Assembly: GCA_964610205.1 (NCBI GenBank)
Contig: CAZSVI010000082.1
Location: forward strand, 1-17,158
From: CAZSVI01 sp964610205
Lineage (GTDB): Bacteria; Bacillota; Clostridia; DSM-8532
DNA length: 17,158 bases
Reading direction: 5' to 3'
The first letter of the stretch is position 1, and every line of letters starts with the position of its first letter. This document shows positions 13,694-17,158 of the stretch, piece by piece. The notes beneath the pieces were generated by a model. That model was not told where the DNA came from, searched no databases, and saw only the letters and a program-made list of their open reading frames with translations. A program made the position numbers and the translations under genes.

Positions 13694-14191
13694 TTAATGT
13701 CTACTCCTGTTCAATCCCAATTCGGAAAGAACCTGCTCCTGCCGGCTTATCATTCTTTTTTCCCTTTCCGATTTATCATGGTCATATCCCAACAAATGCA
13801 ACAGCCCATGAACGGTTAAAAAAGCCAGTTCCCTGTTCACTGAATGACCGTATAATTCTGCCTGTTCCAAAGCTTGTGGAACAGATATCACAATATCTCC
13901 AAGAAAAAGTCTTCCGTTTTCCATATCCATTTCCCCCGGCTCCTCAACACACACTCCGTCTTTCATCAAGAGCATTGGAAACGAAAGAACATCCGTAACA
14001 CTATCTTTATCCCGGTATTCATGGTTTATTCTTCGCATTTCCTCATCCTCAACAAGAAGAATGGATATTAATACTTCCGTTGTGATTGCTTCAGTCTTCA
14101 ATACGGTATTCACTGTTTTCTCCAGAAGTATCTTCAAATCTTTCATCGGAAGATACCTCCTCCGCAACTTGTTTTGAATTGCCGCCTTCAT
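13694..14191 (-). CDS. ybeY: Endoribonuclease YbeY
   Basis: The product has 165 residues from the ATG at 14191, which follows AAGGAG with 7-nt spacing. An alternative ATG at 14146 follows GGAGG with longer spacing. I prefer the first because its extra residues (MKAAIQNKLRRR) fit the usual YbeY N-terminus. YbeY is a metal-dependent ribonuclease needed for 16S rRNA 3'-end maturation and ribosome quality control. Seen: YRDKDSVTDVLSFP (59-72), GDIVIS (98-103) and the zinc motif HGLLHLLGYDH (His128, His132, His138). The gene overlaps the 3' end of pgpH by 101 nt in another frame (56 nt with the later start). Confidence 0.96.
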   Translation of the reverse strand: MKAAIQNKLRRRYLPMKDLKILLEKTVNTVLKTEAITTEVLISILLVEDEEMRRINHEYRDKDSVTDVLSFPMLLMKDGVCVEEPGEMDMENGRLFLGDIVISVPQALEQAELYGHSVNRELAFLTVHGLLHLLGYDHDKSEREKRMISRQEQVLSELGLNRSRH

Positions 14192-16376
14192 TCTTTTTCT
14201 CCTTTTTATTTTCAAGCAATATATTATATACTTGGTTGTCCAGTTCGGACAGGTTATTTTTTTTGTCAAGTTCGGGATATTCCGTTCTCTCATGGAAGAC
14301 TCCGCTTAATACCGTTAAAAAACTATTTGCGATATCATTCATGTCTTTTAAAGTTAAATCACAATGATCCAACTGTCCGTCATCCAGTTTATCCTTAATT
14401 ATTTTGCGAATCAAGCCTTCAATCTTCCCTTTTGTTTTATCCTGAAGGGATCTTACCGCAGCCTCTACCGAATCGGCAAGAAGAACAACCGCAGCTTCAC
14501 GGCTTTGTGGTTTCGGCCCCTCATATCGAAAGTTTGTCTCTTTTACATCCTCGCCCTTTTCTCCCTGGCGGGCTTTATGATAAAAGTATGCTACAAGGGT
14601 TGAACCATGGTGTTGGACAATTATGTCCCTGATGGCTTTGGGGAGTTTGTGCTTTAATGCCATTTCCTCCCCATCACTGGTATGGGAAGTAATAACCAGT
14701 GTACTGAGATTAGGTGTAATTCTGTCATGAGGATTCTCAACCATCTGGTTTTCCTTAAAAAAACCCGGACGCTTAAGTTTCCCAATATCGTGAAAATATG
14801 CGCCTACCCTGGCAAGGAGGGCATTTCCACCTATAACCCTTACCGCAACCTCTGCCAGGTTACCAACCATCAAGCTATGGTGGTAGGTTCCGGGAGCCTC
14901 CATTAACAGGCGTTTAATCAATGGATGGTTCGGGTCTGCCAGTTCCAGAAGCTTCATTGGCGTAATCATATTAAAGATACTTTCCAGAAAAGGCAGCAAT
15001 CCAATAGCGAGAATAACTGCCAATATGCCGTTCAAAAATACAACCCCGCCCTCGTTCAATATGGCTGTCCAGTCCTTTTTTTCAATTATCCCTACGCTTG
15101 CGATCACAAAAATATTAACAACCCCAATAACAAGACCCGTAAGGGAAATTTTCCTTCTCTGATTCGCATTTGCCGATAAAAAGGCGGCAAGCGTGCCGCT
15201 GATTACCGACATAATAATAAACGCCGGTGTATCGGGAAAGAGTATGGAAACAGCAACTGTTATTGCCAGATTTACAATAATTGCTATTTGTATGTTTAGA
15301 AATACGGCCAGCAAAATCGGTGCTATAAATCCGATTGTAATATATGGAGCATATCCGGGAAGGAACTCCTTCACCATCCACGATAAAAATACCGTTAATA
15401 TCATAATGCTAGCGATAAACAGCAAATCGTTCCTGCTTTGAAATATTTTCGGTGAAAAAGTCCTGATAAACAGGGCTAATATAAACCAAAGAAAAAACAG
15501 TATCAGTAATACTGAAATGAGGAACAGATAATCCGGCCCGTTTTTCTCATCCAGATACCCCAGCCTTCTTAAAACGTCAATTATATCTTCGGTAACAATA
15601 TCACCCTTGCGGATTATTTTTTCCTCCTTAAAAATCATAACAGGATTTTCTGTTTTAAAGGTTTCGATAAATTCATTTTTCTGCCGTAATGTGGCTTGCT
15701 CATCAATAATACTATTAGGTATCAGTATGCCTGTGAGAATACGTTTTGCAACCTGCTGCATTTGCAGCGATAAAATCCTCTCTTCCATCTTTATATGGTA
15801 ATCGGCAAGTATTTTGGGAATATTTTCCTGGGTTATATTTGTTGTAAAAAGCTGCGGTATTATTTCCCTGACAAGCAGTTCCTTCAACTGGTTGATCTCG
15901 GCAGTGTTCTCCTGTCGGAACAGATAGTTCTGAAGCTCATCCGACATATTGACAAGTATCGGAATATCATGAGCTTCCTGTTTCAGAATATCCTCAAGTT
16001 TTTTATCGGTGTCAGCTTCAATCATGGGAATAATTCTCCCCCTGAGACTATCCAATTCATCAAAAAAATCATATGCGCTGCCCAACATTCTTGTGTTGGC
16101 CAATTCCAATTCCCTGATAACAGGAGGAACTTCCTTCACTCTTTCCAGGGCCAATTCCTCCGTCTTCATTGTATTCTCTATGTCTCTGGGTGCACGGATG
16201 TCTTCCTCAGATCTCATCCCCAGTGTAAGCTTATACCTCTTTTGAGCAGCTCCGGCGGAGATCATCGCGAAAACAGCAAGCAGTGACACAAGACCAATCA
16301 AAGCACGCTGAAACATTTCATTTCGAAAGACTTGTCCGATTTTATTCTTTTTTATTTTATCTTTTTTTACTTTCAC
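14091..16376 (-). CDS. pgpH: 7TMR-HD phosphodiesterase PgpH (cyclic di-AMP)
   Basis: The product has 761 residues, slightly longer than the typical 700-720. PgpH proteins hydrolyse the second messenger c-di-AMP. The start is a GTG at 16376 after GGGGAG. Layout: N-terminal transmembrane helix (about 24-44), a large extracytoplasmic 7TMR-HDED-type domain (about 50-275), a cluster of seven hydrophobic helices (about 283-465), then a cytoplasmic HD domain. In the HD domain I see HH at 499-500, the HD pair His529-Asp530 in FHDIGK, HH at 589-590 and Asp635 in LLADSVEAA, so all metal ligands look intact. The last 35 residues are an acidic low-complexity tail that overlaps ybeY. Confidence 0.97.
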   Translation of the reverse strand: MKVKKDKIKKNKIGQVFRNEMFQRALIGLVSLLAVFAMISAGAAQKRYKLTLGMRSEEDIRAPRDIENTMKTEELALERVKEVPPVIRELELANTRMLGSAYDFFDELDSLRGRIIPMIEADTDKKLEDILKQEAHDIPILVNMSDELQNYLFRQENTAEINQLKELLVREIIPQLFTTNITQENIPKILADYHIKMEERILSLQMQQVAKRILTGILIPNSIIDEQATLRQKNEFIETFKTENPVMIFKEEKIIRKGDIVTEDIIDVLRRLGYLDEKNGPDYLFLISVLLILFFLWFILALFIRTFSPKIFQSRNDLLFIASIMILTVFLSWMVKEFLPGYAPYITIGFIAPILLAVFLNIQIAIIVNLAITVAVSILFPDTPAFIIMSVISGTLAAFLSANANQRRKISLTGLVIGVVNIFVIASVGIIEKKDWTAILNEGGVVFLNGILAVILAIGLLPFLESIFNMITPMKLLELADPNHPLIKRLLMEAPGTYHHSLMVGNLAEVAVRVIGGNALLARVGAYFHDIGKLKRPGFFKENQMVENPHDRITPNLSTLVITSHTSDGEEMALKHKLPKAIRDIIVQHHGSTLVAYFYHKARQGEKGEDVKETNFRYEGPKPQSREAAVVLLADSVEAAVRSLQDKTKGKIEGLIRKIIKDKLDDGQLDHCDLTLKDMNDIANSFLTVLSGVFHERTEYPELDKKNNLSELDNQVYNILLENKKEKKNEGGNSKQVAEEVSSDERFEDTSGENSEYRIED

Positions 16377-16481
16377 TTTTTCTCCCCTGCCTTTTGATCG
16401 TTAAGGTAATATTTGATATTTGCTTTTTAATTTTAAGGTGCGGGTTTTATGGTATCGGTTATATCTATTGCGTGTCGTCTG

Positions 16482-17158
16482 TCACCTATTAGCTTTATCC
16501 TTATCTTTTTTGCCCTGACCATGATTTTCATATTGTTCATAAGCCCGGACGATTCGCTGAACCAGTTCATGACGGATTACATCCTTTTCCGATAGAAAAA
16601 CAAAGCTTAGCCCCTCGACATTATAAAGTATTCTTTGTATCTCAACAAGGCCTGATTTTTTGTCCCCGGGAAGATCAATCTGTGTGATATCTCCGGTAAC
16701 AATGGCTCTGGATCCTGATCCAATTCGGGTTAAAAACATTTTCATCTGTTCAGGTGTGGTATTTTGTGCTTCATCCAGAATAATGAACGAATCATCCAGC
16801 GTCCGTCCGCGCATGTATGCCAGCGGAGCAACCTCGATGATCCCTTTTTCCAGATTATTGAGGTATGTTTCAGGCCCCATAATTTGATATAGTGCGTCAT
16901 ATAGAGGTCTTAAATAAGGATCAACCTTGTTCTGCAAATCCCCCGGCAGGAAACCAAGCCTTTCCCCTGCCTCCACTGCGGGGCGGGTGAGTATAATCCT
17001 GCTGACCGCTTTTTCCCTGAATGCTTTTACCGCCATTGCTACAGCAAGGTAAGTTTTTCCGGTGCCGGCAGGTCCTATTCCGAAAATAACAGTGTTTTTA
17101 CGGATGGCCTCAATATATTTCTTCTGGCCGAAGGTCTTTGATTTTATTGGCTTTCCTC
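16482..17158 (-). CDS. phoH: PhoH-family ATPase, 5' truncated by the window edge
   Basis: 224 codons are visible; the N-terminal part, about 95 residues judging by B. subtilis PhoH, lies beyond the right edge. The frame is open through the edge, upstream of the first internal ATG at 17036. Seen: Walker A GPAGTGKTYLAV (about visible residues 29-40), TRPAVEAGERLGFLPGD, the Walker B-like FIILDEAQNTTPEQMKMFLTRIG, VTGDITQIDLP, and a charged Gln/Lys tail. PhoH proteins are P-loop ATPases of the RNA-helicase-like superfamily linked to RNA metabolism, often found beside ybeY. The stop codon (16482-16484) falls within the word AGGTGA. A 105-nt spacer separates it from pgpH; I see only AT-rich and degenerate repeat-like sequence there. 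Confidence 0.96.
   Translation of the reverse strand, partial: GKPIKSKTFGQKKYIEAIRKNTVIFGIGPAGTGKTYLAVAMAVKAFREKAVSRIILTRPAVEAGERLGFLPGDLQNKVDPYLRPLYDALYQIMGPETYLNNLEKGIIEVAPLAYMRGRTLDDSFIILDEAQNTTPEQMKMFLTRIGSGSRAIVTGDITQIDLPGDKKSGLVEIQRILYNVEGLSFVFLSEKDVIRHELVQRIVRAYEQYENHGQGKKDKDKANR

Noticed and set aside
13588..13998. 136-codon plus-strand ORF
   Set aside because: It is antisense to dgkA and ybeY, both of which have clear family motifs.
15795..16286. 163-codon plus-strand ORF
   Set aside because: It is antisense to the extracytoplasmic domain of pgpH and has no ribosome binding site or recognisable domain.
1..17158. CRISPR array, transposase, integrase, toxin-antitoxin or phage-defence genes
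   Set aside because: No spaced direct repeats and no such protein families were seen on either strand.

Overview
The window looks like an ordinary chromosomal segment of an anaerobic, spore-forming, flagellated low-to-mid GC Firmicute of the class Clostridia. The evidence is an alpha/beta-type small acid-soluble spore protein, a GerW/YtfJ-family sporulation protein, a Gram-positive order of flagellar genes, strong GGAGG ribosome binding sites and frequent TTG and GTG starts. A cluster III relative (Ruminiclostridium, Acetivibrio or Thermoclostridium) would fit, but that is inference from gene content and style, not a database result.

Layout. Positions 1-7744 (minus strand) hold the start of a flagellar basal body and export operon, read from right to left: flgB, flgC, fliE, fliF, fliG, fliH, fliI, fliJ, a membrane-anchored MgtE_N/YlxF-like gene and the N-terminus of a fliK-like gene cut by the window edge. 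The genes build the rod (FlgB, FlgC, FliE), the MS ring (FliF), the rotor/switch (FliG), the export ATPase complex (FliH, FliI, FliJ) and probably the hook-length ruler (FliK). A sigma-A-type promoter lies just upstream of flgB. Positions 7745-8713 are a divergent plus-strand island: a 62-residue protein I do not recognise, an alpha/beta-type SASP, and a structured 3' region ending in a strong terminator. Positions 8679-12250 (minus strand) carry trpS, scpA, scpB, a DUF2953 (YtfI-like) gene and ytfJ/gerW: tryptophanyl-tRNA charging, the condensin partners ScpA/ScpB, and two spore-linked genes. Positions 12510-17158 (minus strand) carry phoH (partial), pgpH, ybeY, an undecaprenol/diacylglycerol kinase and a small site-2-protease-like M50 gene. 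This is the conserved Firmicute block combining RNA metabolism, c-di-AMP turnover and 16S rRNA maturation.

Start sites were reassessed from ribosome binding sites. Several genes start inside the longest possible reading frame (fliG, flgB, fliJ, ytfJ, DUF2953, dgkA, ybeY), and four flagellar genes most likely begin with TTG.

I found no defence system, mobile element with a transposase, CRISPR array, tRNA or rRNA. The most unusual signals are small: a 107-bp near-perfect palindrome in the leader of trpS, an iron-sulfur-type cysteine motif in TrpRS, RNA structures around the SASP gene, an orphan 62-residue ORF, a long overlap of pgpH and ybeY, and three genes whose stop codons lie in the same AGGTGA word next to degenerate intergenic repeats.
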